Assembly (NCBI GenBank): GCA_965227455.1
Contig: OZ245752.1
Location: 1,984,001 to 2,048,000, forward strand
Length of the DNA stretch: 64,000 bases
DNA from: JABDIP01 sp965227455
GTDB lineage: Bacteria > Pseudomonadota > Alphaproteobacteria > DSM-16000 > Inquilinaceae
Direction: 5' to 3'
The notes beneath the pieces are model-generated. The model saw nothing but the letters and a program-made list of their open reading frames with translations, was not told the origin of the DNA and searched no databases. A program made the position numbers and the translations under genes. Positions within the stretch are counted from its first letter, which is position 1, and each line of letters starts with the position of its first letter. Of the stretch, positions 1-8,269 are shown piece by piece.

Positions 1-606
1 GATGATCTGGGCCTGGATCGAGACGTCCAGCGCCGAGACCGCCTCGTCGCAGAGGATGAAATCGGGCTTGAGCGCCAGGGCCCGGGCGATGCCGACGCGC
101 TGGCGCTGGCCGCCGCTCATCTCATGGGGATAGCGGTCGATCAGCCGGGCCGGCAGGCCGCAGACATTGAGCAACGCCGTCACCTGCCTGGCGATATCGG
201 CGCGGTCGCGCGCTACGTCATGCACGATCAGCGGCTCGCCGACGATGTCCTCGACGGTCATGCGGGGATTGAGGGAGCTGAACGGATCCTGGAACACCGC
301 CTGGACGCGGCGGCGATAGGCGCGGGTCTCGTCCTTGTCCAGGGTCGCGATGTCGCGCCCATCGAACAGGATCTGCCCCTCGGTCGGGGTCTCCAGCTTC
401 AGCAGGCAGCGGCCGATAGTCGACTTGCCGCAACCGGACTCGCCGACCAGCCCCAGGGTCTCGCCGCGCCGCACCATGAAGTCGACGCCATCCACCGCCT
501 TGACCTGCCCCACGGTGGACTGGAACAGGATGCCGCGGGTCACGGGGAAGTGCTTGCGCAGCCCGCGCAGCTCGATCAGGGCGTCGCCATGGGCATCCTG
601 GCTCAT
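1..606 (-). CDS. Oligopeptide/dipeptide ABC importer ATPase, DppF/OppF type (partial, C-terminus beyond window)
   Basis: This is the second ATP-binding subunit of a peptide-type ABC importer, which would power uptake at the inner membrane. Reading from 606, residues run through an OppF-style N-terminus, a Walker A motif GESGCGKST, the Q-loop in VFQDPFSSLNPR, the ABC signature MSGGQRQR and Walker B ending in CDEAVSALD; the H-loop and C-terminal zinc-binding-like tail lie outside the window. The ATG overlaps the stop of the upstream ATPase gene by 4 bp (ATGA), so the pair is translationally coupled. Substrate cannot be told: binding protein and permeases are not in view and must lie beyond the left edge. 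Confidence 0.9.
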   Translation of the reverse strand, partial: MSQDAHGDALIELRGLRKHFPVTRGILFQSTVGQVKAVDGVDFMVRRGETLGLVGESGCGKSTIGRCLLKLETPTEGQILFDGRDIATLDKDETRAYRRRVQAVFQDPFSSLNPRMTVEDIVGEPLIVHDVARDRADIARQVTALLNVCGLPARLIDRYPHEMSGGQRQRVGIARALALKPDFILCDEAVSALDVSIQAQII

Positions 607-1595
607 GCCGGCTCCATGGCGTGCAGCGCCGCGATCTCGAAGCAGGCGCTCTGATGGCCGTCGGCGGCGTCACGCAGAGACGGCACCTGTTCCGAGCACA
701 CCGCGGTGGCAAAGCCGCAGCGCGGCCGGAAGGCGCAGCCGCCGGGAAGCGCCAGCGGATCGGGCGGGCTGCCGGGAATCGGGTCCAGCGGCGCGCCGCG
801 CGGCCGGTCCAGCCGCGGCACCGAGTTGAGCAGGCCGACCGTGTAGGGATGGCTGGGGCGGCGATAGATCTCCTCCGCCGGGCCGCGCTCCACGATGCGT
901 CCGGCATACATCACATTCACCCGGTCGGCATGGCGGGCGACGATCCCAAGATTGTGGGTGATGATGACCAGCGCCACGCCCATGCGCCGGCACAGCCCCT
1001 GCATCAGCTCCAGGATCTGGGCCTGGATGGTGACGTCCAGCGCCGTGGTCGGCTCGTCGGCGACGATCAACTCCGGCTCGCAGGCCAGCGCCATGGCGAT
1101 CATCACCCGCTGGCGCATGCCACCGCTCAGATGGTGCGGGTACTGCTTCAGACGGCGCTCGGGCTCGGCGATCCCGACCAGGTCGAGCAATTCCATCGCC
1201 CGGTCCCGGGCGGCCGCCGGGGTCAGCCCCAAATGGGCGCGCATCGCCTCGGTCAGTTGCCGGCCGATGGACAATACCGGGTTCAGCGACGTCATCGGTT
1301 CCTGGAACACCATGCCGACCCGGCCGCCGCGCACCTGGCGGATACTCTCCGGGTCCAGGGTCAGCAAATCGACGCCGTCGAGCAGGATGCGGCCGCCGGA
1401 TATGCGCGCCGGCGGCTCCGGCAGCAGGCGCAGGATCGACAGGGCCGTCACCGACTTGCCGCTGCCGGACTCGCCGACCACGGCGACGATCTCTCCGCCC
1501 GAAACGTCATAGGACACACCGTTGACGGCGCGCAGCACGCCAGCCGGCGTCGCGAAGTCGACGACCAGATCCTCTATCTCGAGGAGTGCCGGCAA
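603..1595 (-). CDS. Oligopeptide/dipeptide ABC importer ATPase, DppD/OppD type
   Basis: First ATPase of the same importer, 330 residues, the usual length for DppD/OppD. It shows Walker A GESGSGKS near residue 40, a Q-loop in VFQEPMTSLNPV, signature LSGGMRQR, Walker B ADEPTTALD and a switch His in ITHNLG. The C-terminal OppD/DppD-specific extension with CAFRPRCGFA and a further cysteine is present; in this family that tail often carries an iron-sulfur or metal site. The ATG at 1595 follows a short possible ORF by 12 bp. It is co-transcribed with the downstream DppF-type gene (ATGA overlap). A divergent GntR regulator upstream is a candidate controller. Confidence 0.92.
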   Translation of the reverse strand: MPALLEIEDLVVDFATPAGVLRAVNGVSYDVSGGEIVAVVGESGSGKSVTALSILRLLPEPPARISGGRILLDGVDLLTLDPESIRQVRGGRVGMVFQEPMTSLNPVLSIGRQLTEAMRAHLGLTPAAARDRAMELLDLVGIAEPERRLKQYPHHLSGGMRQRVMIAMALACEPELIVADEPTTALDVTIQAQILELMQGLCRRMGVALVIITHNLGIVARHADRVNVMYAGRIVERGPAEEIYRRPSHPYTVGLLNSVPRLDRPRGAPLDPIPGSPPDPLALPGGCAFRPRCGFATAVCSEQVPSLRDAADGHQSACFEIAALHAMEPA

Positions 1596-1607
1596 GACGG
1601 CCGCCCT

Positions 1608-1700
1608 CTATCGGCCGTCGGCGGCGGCGGAGCGCATCAGACGCACCCCTCCCCGCACGGACCGGCCGAACGCAGCGATGCCGGCGGCATCCCTCGCCAT
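1608..1700 (-). CDS. Possible 30-residue ORF upstream of the ATPase pair; remainder of the 1596-1925 gap holds the divergent promoter region
   Basis: The 330-bp gap between the ATPase gene and the GntR gene contains one short minus-strand reading frame with a good ribosome-binding site (GGAGG 8-9 nt before ATG at 1700) ending 12 bp before the ATPase start. The peptide is Arg/Ala/Gly-rich and I do not recognise it; it could be a leader peptide, or simply chance in high-GC sequence. The frame stays open upstream of the ATG as far as a TAG near 1780. The rest of the gap is AT-rich toward the GntR start and presumably holds the divergent promoters. Confidence 0.25.
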   Translation of the reverse strand: MARDAAGIAAFGRSVRGGVRLMRSAAADGR

Positions 1701-1905
1701 GGTGATGTCCTCCCACACCGGGCGGCGTTTCGGCGTGGCCAAAGGGTCATCCTCCGGCAGACGCGAACCACCTGTTGAACCCTATCGGTGCGATCTGATG
1801 CCCGTCGGCGGCGAAGCAACCGTCGGACCCGTCGCACCCGACAGCGCGATCCGGTTGTTTCGCTCCCGATCGATTGTTATCATTATCGATATTGATTTTA
1901 GACCT

Positions 1906-1915
1906 CGGTATACCG
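1906..1915. promoter_or_regulatory. Candidate GntR-family operator
   Basis: A perfect 10-bp palindrome CGGTATACCG lies 10 bp before the GntR start codon, within an AT-rich tract. Operators of the FadR/FCD branch of GntR proteins are typically short palindromes centred on GTATAC or GT-N-AC, so this is a plausible autoregulatory site. The inference rests on motif and position only. Confidence 0.45.
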
Positions 1916-1925
1916 CTGTCAACAG

Positions 1926-2657
1926 ATGAACCGACTGGCCCGCATACTCCACGACGATGCCCTCGCCGTTCCCAGGGAACGCAAGGGTAACGCGGTCTAT
2001 CACGCGGTAAAACGGGCCATCATCCTGGCGACCCTGCCGCCCGGCGACGCGCTGATCGAACAACAGATCGCCGGCGCCTTCGGCTGCAGCCAGGGCACGG
2101 TGCGCGAGGCTCTGCTGCGTCTGGAGCATGACGGGCTGGTCAGCCGCCGCGGCTATCAGGGCACCGTGGTCTCGGACACGTCGCCGGAGGAAGCGGCGCA
2201 GATGGCACTCATCCGCATCGACCTGGAGACCCGCGGCGCCCGCCTGGCGACACCGGTCTTCCAGGCGGCCGATTTCGCGGTGCTGGAGGAGATCGTCGGC
2301 CGCATGGACTGCGCCGAGCAATCCCATGACAGCTATGCCCGCAGCCAGCTGGACCGGGACTTCCACATGGCGATCTTCCGCAAGGCCGGCCTGCCGGCCC
2401 TGGAACCCATCCTGACCCGCTGCAGCCTGCACATGCACCGCTTCACCTTCGCCGGCGACCCGCCGGCGCCGGTGTCCACGATCCGCTCCGACGGCAAGCC
2501 GCTGCAGCCGGGCCCGGCGCAGCACCAGGAAATCATCGACGCCATCGCCGCCGGCGACCCGGACCGCGCGGCGGAGACCCTGCACGTCCACATCGAGTCC
2601 GTCATCGGAGCCTGGTCGCCGCAGTTGAAGGACGCGATGGCGAGGACTGGGACCTGA
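1926..2657 (+). CDS. GntR-family transcriptional regulator (FadR/FCD subfamily)
   Basis: DNA-binding regulator of 243 residues. Residues 20-85 form the winged helix-turn-helix with the GntR signature (LPPGDALIEQQIAGAFGCSQ, then GTVREALLRLEHDGL). Residues about 95-225 form an all-helical FCD ligand domain with the expected acidic and histidine metal or ligand positions (LDRDFHMAIF, the His pair in LHMHRF, QHQEIIDAI, and LHVHIES at the end). Proteins of this type usually respond to small carboxylates such as sugar acids or lactate. It is divergent from the peptide-importer ATPase genes, so it may control them. No clear Shine-Dalgarno sequence precedes the ATG. Confidence 0.9.
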   Translation: MNRLARILHDDALAVPRERKGNAVYHAVKRAIILATLPPGDALIEQQIAGAFGCSQGTVREALLRLEHDGLVSRRGYQGTVVSDTSPEEAAQMALIRIDLETRGARLATPVFQAADFAVLEEIVGRMDCAEQSHDSYARSQLDRDFHMAIFRKAGLPALEPILTRCSLHMHRFTFAGDPPAPVSTIRSDGKPLQPGPAQHQEIIDAIAAGDPDRAAETLHVHIESVIGAWSPQLKDAMARTGT

Positions 2658-2721
2658 TTGCCGAGGGTTGGTTCAGGTTTGCTACAATCGCGTGCTCGGT
2701 TGACTGACTGGGTCCAGGTCC

Positions 2722-2976
2722 ATGTCCAGAGCCAACAGGAAGCTGGCCACAATATTCGCGATCTGGATGATTGGCGGGCCGATGATCGTGTTCGTTGCCG
2801 CGCAGTTCGACACTGTGATCGGCATCGCGCTGATGTTTGGCCTCCTGATCTTAACCGCCACATCGGCGTACCAAGTCCGGTGCGATAACTGTCGCTGGCC
2901 GCTGATAAAGAGATGGTGGGGCTACACGCCAATCGCGCCGGCCAACTGCCCGAAATGCGGTGAGAAGGTCGTGTAG
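2722..2976 (+). CDS. Small membrane protein with a C-terminal zinc ribbon
   Basis: An 84-residue protein with two predicted membrane segments (about residues 9-27 and 31-47), followed by a cytosolic tail carrying two CxxC knuckles, CDNC near residue 54 and CPKC near residue 77. The four cysteines would bind zinc. I do not recognise a family. Its 3' end overlaps the convergent membrane-protein gene by 55 bp, which is unusual, so one of the two C-termini could be misassigned, though both frames look genuine. Confidence 0.6.
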   Translation: MSRANRKLATIFAIWMIGGPMIVFVAAQFDTVIGIALMFGLLILTATSAYQVRCDNCRWPLIKRWWGYTPIAPANCPKCGEKVV

Positions 2977-3407
2977 AGCATTGTCCCGACATATTGCAGC
3001 GGCAGGACACCGGCCAGCACGCGTGCCCCCAATCGGAATTTGGGCCTCGCGTGCAGCAGTTCCGTATGGAGCGCCAGTTGATCCGCACCGCCGGCGAAGA
3101 ACACCCAATAGGCGAACAGCCCGTATTCCGTGACCACTACGATGTGGAACGCGGCGACGAACAGGTTCGTGAAGTCCAGCCGCAGATACGCGAAAGCGCT
3201 TCCGGTCTCGCCGAAGACGATTCCCACACCCATCACCAGAAAGGGCAGGCTCAGCCAGAAGGCAAAGCCGCCATAGAGACGGTTCAGGGGCCTTCGAAGG
3301 GATGGGTCCGAATTGATCCGATGGCGGGCCTCGATCCGCCAGAAGGCGGCATTTGCGAGAACCACAAGGACGATCAGCGCCCAGGAATACTGGAATATCA
3401 ATCGCAT
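2922..3407 (-). CDS. Uncharacterised four-helix membrane protein
   Basis: A 161-residue protein with about four hydrophobic segments (residues roughly 5-22, 45-65, 78-100 and 130-148). No catalytic motif is evident and I do not recognise it. I chose the ATG at 3407 because the frame begins with the first membrane helix there; an open extension to 3566 encodes polar, low-quality sequence overlapping the next gene. It lies downstream of the methyltransferase on the same strand (gap 40 bp) and could belong to that operon. Confidence 0.6.
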   Translation of the reverse strand: MRLIFQYSWALIVLVVLANAAFWRIEARHRINSDPSLRRPLNRLYGGFAFWLSLPFLVMGVGIVFGETGSAFAYLRLDFTNLFVAAFHIVVVTEYGLFAYWVFFAGGADQLALHTELLHARPKFRLGARVLAGVLPLQYVGTMLYTTFSPHFGQLAGAIGV

Positions 3408-3447
3408 ATGATGGATGTCACCCTGCGCTGGCGTCTGCCTCGGTTCG

Positions 3448-4215
3448 CTACCGTCCCTTCGCTCCAAGGGCCAGCCCGCCGAGCGGAATGATATCCCTGG
3501 CCTCCGGGTGATAGGGATTGCCGTGCCAGTCGCCAAACCACTCGTCAACGGCAAGTCCTGCGGCATCGATCATCACCGCCAGATCTTCCTTCGGCGTGTA
3601 GCGGATTCGGGCCGAGGCCGAGTAGGTGTCGCCGCCCGCCAATGGACGATAGCCGTTCCTGTAGGAGAGGATTTTCGTCTCGACATCGTAGATATGCTCG
3701 GTCCAGGCCTCGATCGGGCCGAGCCGGGGATTCTCGAGCCGATGCGTTGAGCGCGGCCTGGTCCAGGTCTTCCAGGTCATCAGCGCCGGGTTCCTTGTAT
3801 CGAAGATGAAACGGCCGCCCGGTGTCAGATGCGCGGCGATGGTGGCCAGCACCGCCTTCTGGTCCTCGTCGGTCAGGAAAACCTGATAGGCATGGCCGGT
3901 CAGCACGACGAGGTCGAAGCGGCGGTCGAGCCGGACCGATCGGGCATCGGCCTCGACCCAGGTGACATCCGAACCTCCGGGGCGTTGGCGGGCGATGTCG
4001 AGCATGGCTGCGGCCGGGTCGACTCCGGCAACCGAGCGCCCTTGTGCAAGCGCCGTCGCCAGTTCGCCGGTGCCGCAGCCGATGTCCAGCACCGACTCCG
4101 CGTGCTTCGCCAACGCTACGCAATAGTCGAAATCGGCGCTCCAGCCATTGGCCAGGTCGTAGAACTGCGCCAGGTCCGGGTCGCGGTAGAGCGGGTCGTC
4201 GAGCGGGCCGCTCAC
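3448..4215 (-). CDS. Class I SAM-dependent methyltransferase
   Basis: A 255-residue cytosolic methyltransferase of the Methyltransf_25 type. Motif I (VLDIGCGTGELA, residues about 42-53) binds S-adenosylmethionine; the acidic residue of motif II is in VAGVDPA, and VEADAR marks motif III. The C-terminal half shows the beta-strands of a small-molecule methyltransferase; the substrate is unknown. The start is a GTG at 4215 overlapping the stop of the upstream peptidase gene (GTGA), so translation is coupled to it. That coupling suggests the two proteins act on the same process, but no known system comes to mind. Confidence 0.85.
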   Translation of the reverse strand: MSGPLDDPLYRDPDLAQFYDLANGWSADFDYCVALAKHAESVLDIGCGTGELATALAQGRSVAGVDPAAAMLDIARQRPGGSDVTWVEADARSVRLDRRFDLVVLTGHAYQVFLTDEDQKAVLATIAAHLTPGGRFIFDTRNPALMTWKTWTRPRSTHRLENPRLGPIEAWTEHIYDVETKILSYRNGYRPLAGGDTYSASARIRYTPKEDLAVMIDAAGLAVDEWFGDWHGNPYHPEARDIIPLGGLALGAKGR

Positions 4216-4889
4216 CGGGACGCCGGCGCGGCAGCGGAACGGCGGCCCCCGGGTGAACCGCGATTGGGCGTTCGGGCGACGGTTCCGAGGGTCCGGGCCC
4301 GCCGCTGCGCCTCCGCCACCTGCTCCGGCCTCAACAGCCCTGCATTGGCGACACGGGGGTTGCGGCGGCCGAACATCAGGTTGCTGGCGTCGCCTCGGGC
4401 CATTTCGTGGTTCGGGTCGTCGATCAGCACATGCCCGAGTTCGTGCGCCAGCAGGCTGCCGGCAAACCCCGCCAGCCCGGACCGCGCCTTCACGCCCGAC
4501 ACCACGGCGATACGCCCGCCGCCCCAGCCACCTTCCTGGGACGGCAGGTCATGGACGAAGCCGACGCCGATTCCACGGCCGCGCGGGCCCAGCTGATTGA
4601 CGAAGCCGATCCACATGCCGCGCTCATCGGCCGGCACCGAGACGACGCGCGCCGAGACCGAGACAGGGGAGAACTCGATATCGGCCTCACGGATCCAGAT
4701 CCGGTTCGCCTCGGCGAAGGCCTGGTTGACCTCGGTACGGCTCCAGAAGGACGGGACCGCCAGCCCGTTTGCCAAGGCCCGCAATCGCCGTCCCTGGCGC
4801 GGCGACCCGGAACGCCGTCGGCCGCCATCCTCGGCCTGGGGAAACAACCCCAGTATGTAGGCTTCTATGGGAACGTTGATGCGGCTCAT
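4212..4889 (-). CDS. Zincin-like metallopeptidase domain protein
   Basis: A 225-residue protein with the zinc-binding motif HELGHVLIDDPNH near residues 157-169 and, about 15 residues later, a methionine-containing turn (SNLMFG). This resembles metzincins, in which HExxH is followed by a third His and a Met-turn, but here the third His is two residues further away than in the canonical HExxHxxGxxH. No signal peptide is visible, so it is probably cytosolic or uses another exit route. ATG 4889 (MSRINVP) is preferred to an extension reaching 5012. It overlaps the methyltransferase start by 4 bp. Confidence 0.6.
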   Translation of the reverse strand: MSRINVPIEAYILGLFPQAEDGGRRRSGSPRQGRRLRALANGLAVPSFWSRTEVNQAFAEANRIWIREADIEFSPVSVSARVVSVPADERGMWIGFVNQLGPRGRGIGVGFVHDLPSQEGGWGGGRIAVVSGVKARSGLAGFAGSLLAHELGHVLIDDPNHEMARGDASNLMFGRRNPRVANAGLLRPEQVAEAQRRARTLGTVARTPNRGSPGGRRSAAAPASR

Positions 4890-5040
4890 CGCTGAATCCC
4901 GACGAGTATGGCCGGCCTGGATTATGGCACAGATACGCGGCCGCCTATCGGAATCAGATTGCCGGAGAACGGCAGGACCGCGTTGTCCGGCGGTTTGCCA
5001 GATCATCAGCAAGGGCGTAGACTCTTCGCATGCAGGTGTT

Positions 5041-5107
5041 CGAGCGTCCGTTTGGACCGTTCAGCACCATGGATGAAGACTCCTCGCGGACGCTCGAGCT
5101 GAAACGG
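5041..5107 (+). promoter_or_regulatory. Possible H-type pseudoknot in the leader of the SPW-repeat gene
   Basis: Two interleaved inverted repeats lie just upstream of the SPW gene: CGAGCGTCCG (5041-5050) pairs perfectly with CGGACGCTCG (5087-5096), and CCGTTCAGC (5057-5065) pairs with GCTGAAACGG (5098-5107) with one bulge. The order A-B-A'-B' is that of an H-type pseudoknot, ending about 10 nt before the Shine-Dalgarno sequence. Seen directly; function is inferred. Confidence 0.4.
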
Positions 5108-5129
5108 TAGCTTGAAGGGAGGAGTTGTC

Positions 5130-5498
5130 ATGAACACCTCTGTCGAGAAGAACTGGTTCACCGAGCATCGCCGCTGGGAGGATTTCTGCTCAGCTGGATT
5201 CGGTGTCCTCATCGTCCTGTCGCCGAGCCTCGCAGGTTCGGCGGTGACCCCGGCGATTGCGATCAGCACGGGGCTGGCCGGCGTTCTCATCACCATGATC
5301 GCCCTGCTGGAAGTGATGTCGCTGCAGCGCTGGGAAGAGGCGCTGGAACTGGTCTGCGGCGCCTGGGTCGTGGCCGCGCCCTTTGTGCTCGGCTATGGCG
5401 GCGTGCTCCGTATCAGCCAATTCGTGCTGGGCGCCGCGGTCGTGGTGCTGGCGCTGCTGGAGCTGTGGCAGGACCGCAACCGCCAGCTGGAGGGTTAG
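5130..5498 (+). CDS. SPW-repeat family membrane protein
   Basis: A 122-residue integral membrane protein with two copies of a related unit. Each begins with an RWE-containing amphipathic stretch (HRRWEDFCSAGFG near residue 13 and LQRWEEALELVCGAW near 64), followed by a helix containing a proline-bearing turn (LIVLSPSL; VAAPFVLGY) and a second helix. This is the SPW repeat arrangement; the function of the family is not established. ATG 5130 has a strong ribosome-binding site (GGGAGGAG) and is preferred to a TTG at 5112. The preceding leader can form a pseudoknot. Confidence 0.8.
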   Translation: MNTSVEKNWFTEHRRWEDFCSAGFGVLIVLSPSLAGSAVTPAIAISTGLAGVLITMIALLEVMSLQRWEEALELVCGAWVVAAPFVLGYGGVLRISQFVLGAAVVVLALLELWQDRNRQLEG

Positions 5499-5529
5499 CC
5501 AATAGGGCGGCGTCATCGCGATCCTCGGC

Positions 5530-6288
5530 TCAAGACATTGCGAGGATCGCGATGCCGTCATAGATGAGGCGGAGCGCCAGCAGGGTCAGGACGACCGACA
5601 GGACACGATGGAAGTTGCGGTCCTGCATGCGCATGAGCACCCGCTTGCCGACCACCGTGACCAGGAAGCCGCTGACCACCATGGCGACGATCAGCGGCAG
5701 GTAGGGCCCGTAGGCGAAGCCCAGCAGTCCGAACGCCGCCACCTTGATCAGGTGCTGGGCGACCATGCAGGCGGAGTGGGTCGCGACATGCTCCAGCCGG
5801 CCCAGCTTCAGCGTCTTCACCATGGCCGAGATGAACGATCCGGTGGCGCCGAAGAACATCGTCAGGAAGCTGGAGAAGCCGCCGGTCAGCAGGATGGCGA
5901 AGCGCCCCGGCGCCGCGATCGGCCGGCCCCAGGCGGACCAGAGGATGAAGGCCGCCACGCCGATCTTCAGTACCGCCGGCGGCAGCTGCACCACGGTCAG
6001 GCCGCCGATGGTGGCCCCGACCACGCTGCCGACCAGGAAGGGCAGCAGCACGCCGGTCTTCACATCGCGCAGCATGATCGCCGTGCGCCCGGCATTGGAG
6101 CCGAGCTGCACCAGCCCGTGCACCGGGATCAGCGCCGGTGCCGGCATCAGCAGCGCCATGACCGCCAGCAGCACGATGCCGCCGCCGATTCCGACGGCGG
6201 CGGTCAGGAAGGACGTCGCGGCGCTGACGACGACCAGGATCGTGCCGGCCGCCACGCCCACATCGTTCGGGACCAGGAATTCGAGCAA
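5530..6288 (-). CDS. TauE/SafE family sulfite/sulfonate exporter-like permease
   Basis: A 252-residue permease with about seven to eight transmembrane helices. The family hallmark GIGGG motif is seen near residue 33 (AAVGIGGGIVLLAV), with a second half-repeat around GATGSFISA. TauE/SafE proteins export or import sulfonates, sulfite and related anions, but the substrate cannot be read from sequence. The best start is a TTG at 6288 (a GGGTGG site lies upstream); a GTG slightly downstream is an alternative. It stands alone, convergent with the SPW gene. Confidence 0.85.
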   Translation of the reverse strand: MLEFLVPNDVGVAAGTILVVVSAATSFLTAAVGIGGGIVLLAVMALLMPAPALIPVHGLVQLGSNAGRTAIMLRDVKTGVLLPFLVGSVVGATIGGLTVVQLPPAVLKIGVAAFILWSAWGRPIAAPGRFAILLTGGFSSFLTMFFGATGSFISAMVKTLKLGRLEHVATHSACMVAQHLIKVAAFGLLGFAYGPYLPLIVAMVVSGFLVTVVGKRVLMRMQDRNFHRVLSVVLTLLALRLIYDGIAILAMS

Positions 6289-6401
6289 GATCGTGCCACC
6301 CGCTGAATCGGTGGCGCGATCCTAGCTTCGGCGGCGAACACCAACCACAAAATGCGGCGTGGGAACCATCGGACGTCGCCGACGACCACCTATGCAGCAG
6401 T

Positions 6402-7082
6402 TCAGCCGGACTCCCTGTCGCAGTCGTCGCGAGCCGCCTTCCATTCAACAAACTGGCGGTTAGGGTCGACAGACGGCAGGGCATCGCCGATTACGACGAC
6501 ATCCGCCGTTCTGTCCGGCACCTGGTTGGCCACATAGCGATCCTCGGACGGCATCCACTCATCGACCCACCGATCATGTGCACCAGCCCCGTCGCGAGCG
6601 AGACCCCGCGCTAATCGGGTTTCACGGGACGCCTCAATCCAGATCTTTAAATCGTAGTAGCCGCTCAGCTCGTGGCGGGTGGAATAGACGCCCTCGACCA
6701 GAACGACCCCGCGATTTGGCACGTCACGCCACCCGGCCAATTCGTCCAAACCCCAGTCGTAGCGCTGGTACCGCCCATCCCGGCCCTCGGACAGTGGAGC
6801 GAGGACCTGGCGTTCGACCCGTCGCCAGTCGAATTGGCCGCCGATCTCCTCGCGTGGAGTCTGGCGACTTCGGCGGGGCCGAAAAAAATCATCCATCTCC
6901 ACGACGCAGGCATCCGGCAGCGCTGCCGCCAGCAGCCGGGCCAATGTGCTCTTACCCGAACCGCCGCAACCGTCCACACCGACCAGCAGCGCCTTGGCAT
7001 GCCTGGGGCCGAACTGATGGAGCTTGGACACCAACGCGCCCAATGGCCTGACTTTGGCGCCGTCGGGCAGATCCAAACTCAT
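6402..7082 (-). CDS. Uridine kinase-like P-loop NTPase
   Basis: A 226-residue cytosolic nucleoside/nucleotide kinase-like protein. It has Walker A GCGGSGKST (residues about 39-47), a VVEMDDFF segment typical of uridine/pantothenate kinase-like enzymes, a Walker-B-like VVLVEGVYS and a lid region with several arginines (ARGLARDGAGAHDRW). The N-terminal 30 residues are an extension relative to the minimal domain. Substrate is not established; uridine, phosphoribulose and glycerate kinases share this fold. ATG 7082 is preferred to a TTG at 7094. Confidence 0.75.
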   Translation of the reverse strand: MSLDLPDGAKVRPLGALVSKLHQFGPRHAKALLVGVDGCGGSGKSTLARLLAAALPDACVVEMDDFFRPRRSRQTPREEIGGQFDWRRVERQVLAPLSEGRDGRYQRYDWGLDELAGWRDVPNRGVVLVEGVYSTRHELSGYYDLKIWIEASRETRLARGLARDGAGAHDRWVDEWMPSEDRYVANQVPDRTADVVVIGDALPSVDPNRQFVEWKAARDDCDRESG

Positions 7083-7187
7083 GAGCGCCTGCAATTGCGT
7101 TCAGCCGACTAGTCTTCGCCAACCGTTCTCGCCTCAACGGAACGTACAGCGAAGGCACTCGGCGGGTTCATCACGAAGAATATCGAT

Positions 7188-7224
7188 GGCAGGCCGGCGA
7201 GGACAATCCTCGGCCAGGCCTGCC
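7188..7224. terminator. Strong hairpin downstream of rpoH
   Basis: GGCAGGCC at 7188 pairs with GGCCTGCC ending at 7224, with an inner CGAGGA/TCCTCG stem. It sits about 70 bp past the rpoH stop. There is no U-tract on either strand, so it may be a stabilising or Rho-assisted element rather than a classical terminator. Confidence 0.45.
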
Positions 7225-7292
7225 GGAAGAGTGACTTTGTGGTGTCGGATCATCGCAACCGGGCGACCGGTTGGGCCGACCGGCTTCGATCG

Positions 7293-8183
7293 TCAGGCGT
7301 GGGCCGGTTGCGGCTGCAGAGCGCGGGCCAGGTTCAGCATGGCCTTTTGCAGCTTCTCGAAGGCGCGGACCTCGATCTGGCGGACCCGTTCGCGGGAGAC
7401 GCCATATTCCTGGCTCAGGACCTCCAGGGTCACCGGGTCTTCCTTCAGCCGGCGTTCCGACAGGATGCGGCGCTCGCGCGGGTTCAGCTTGCCCATCGCC
7501 TGCTTCATCAGGCCACGGCGCCAGCCGAGCTCGTCGGAGTTGATGACGATCGCCTCCTGGTCCGGGGACTCGTCGACCAGCAGGTCGATCCACTGGCTGT
7601 CGCCATCCTCGCCCAGCGGCGTGTTCAGGGACATCTCGCCGGAGGATGCGAGCCGGCGGTTCATCATCACCACCTCGTCCTCGCTGACCTCGAGTTCCCT
7701 TGCGATCGCCGTCACCGTCTCCGGCGGCAGGTCGCCCTCCTCATAGGCCTGCATCTGCGCCTTCAGCCGGCGCAGGTTGAAGAACAGCTTCTTCTGGCCG
7801 GCGGTGGTCCCGGCCTTCACCAGCGACCAGGAGTGCAGGATGTATTCCTGGATCGCCGCCCGGATCCACCACATGGCATAGGTCGCCAGGCGGAAGCCCC
7901 GGTCGGGGTCGAATTTCTGCAGGGCCTGCATCAGGCCGACATTGCCTTCCGCGATCAGATCGCGCAGCGGCAGGCCGTAGCCGCCGAAACCGCGGGCGAT
8001 CTTTGCCACCAGGCGCAGATGGCTGCCGGCGAGCAGGCGCAAGGCCTCCTCGTCGCCGTCGTCGCGCCAGCGCTGGGCGTATTCCACCTCCTGCTCGCGG
8101 GTCAGCAACGGAAATTCCCGAATCTCAGCGAGATAGCGGGACAGGTTGGTATTGGAATCGAAGGTGATCGTATCCGTCTTCAT
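7293..8183 (-). CDS. rpoH: RNA polymerase heat-shock sigma factor RpoH (sigma-32)
   Basis: A 296-residue sigma factor directing RNA polymerase to heat-shock promoters. Region 2 is clear (AEGNVGLMQALQKFD, then FATYAMWWIRAAIQEYI-type residues), and the RpoH box, which distinguishes sigma-32 from sigma-70, is present as QKKLFFNLRR near residue 130. Region 4 carries the helix-turn-helix (VLSQEYGVSRERVRQIE). ATG 8183 gives the normal length; the frame is open further upstream but without RpoH-like sequence. A near-perfect sigma-32 promoter upstream suggests autoactivation, as known in Caulobacter. Confidence 0.96.
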   Translation of the reverse strand: MKTDTITFDSNTNLSRYLAEIREFPLLTREQEVEYAQRWRDDGDEEALRLLAGSHLRLVAKIARGFGGYGLPLRDLIAEGNVGLMQALQKFDPDRGFRLATYAMWWIRAAIQEYILHSWSLVKAGTTAGQKKLFFNLRRLKAQMQAYEEGDLPPETVTAIARELEVSEDEVVMMNRRLASSGEMSLNTPLGEDGDSQWIDLLVDESPDQEAIVINSDELGWRRGLMKQAMGKLNPRERRILSERRLKEDPVTLEVLSQEYGVSRERVRQIEVRAFEKLQKAMLNLARALQPQPAHA

Positions 8184-8269
8184 TGATGCTCCAAGCCGTT
8201 GAACGGTGCCGCCAAACTTGGCGGGCGGGGTCGCCGCGACGTTGCACGGCGGACTCCCGGTCTTAAGCA

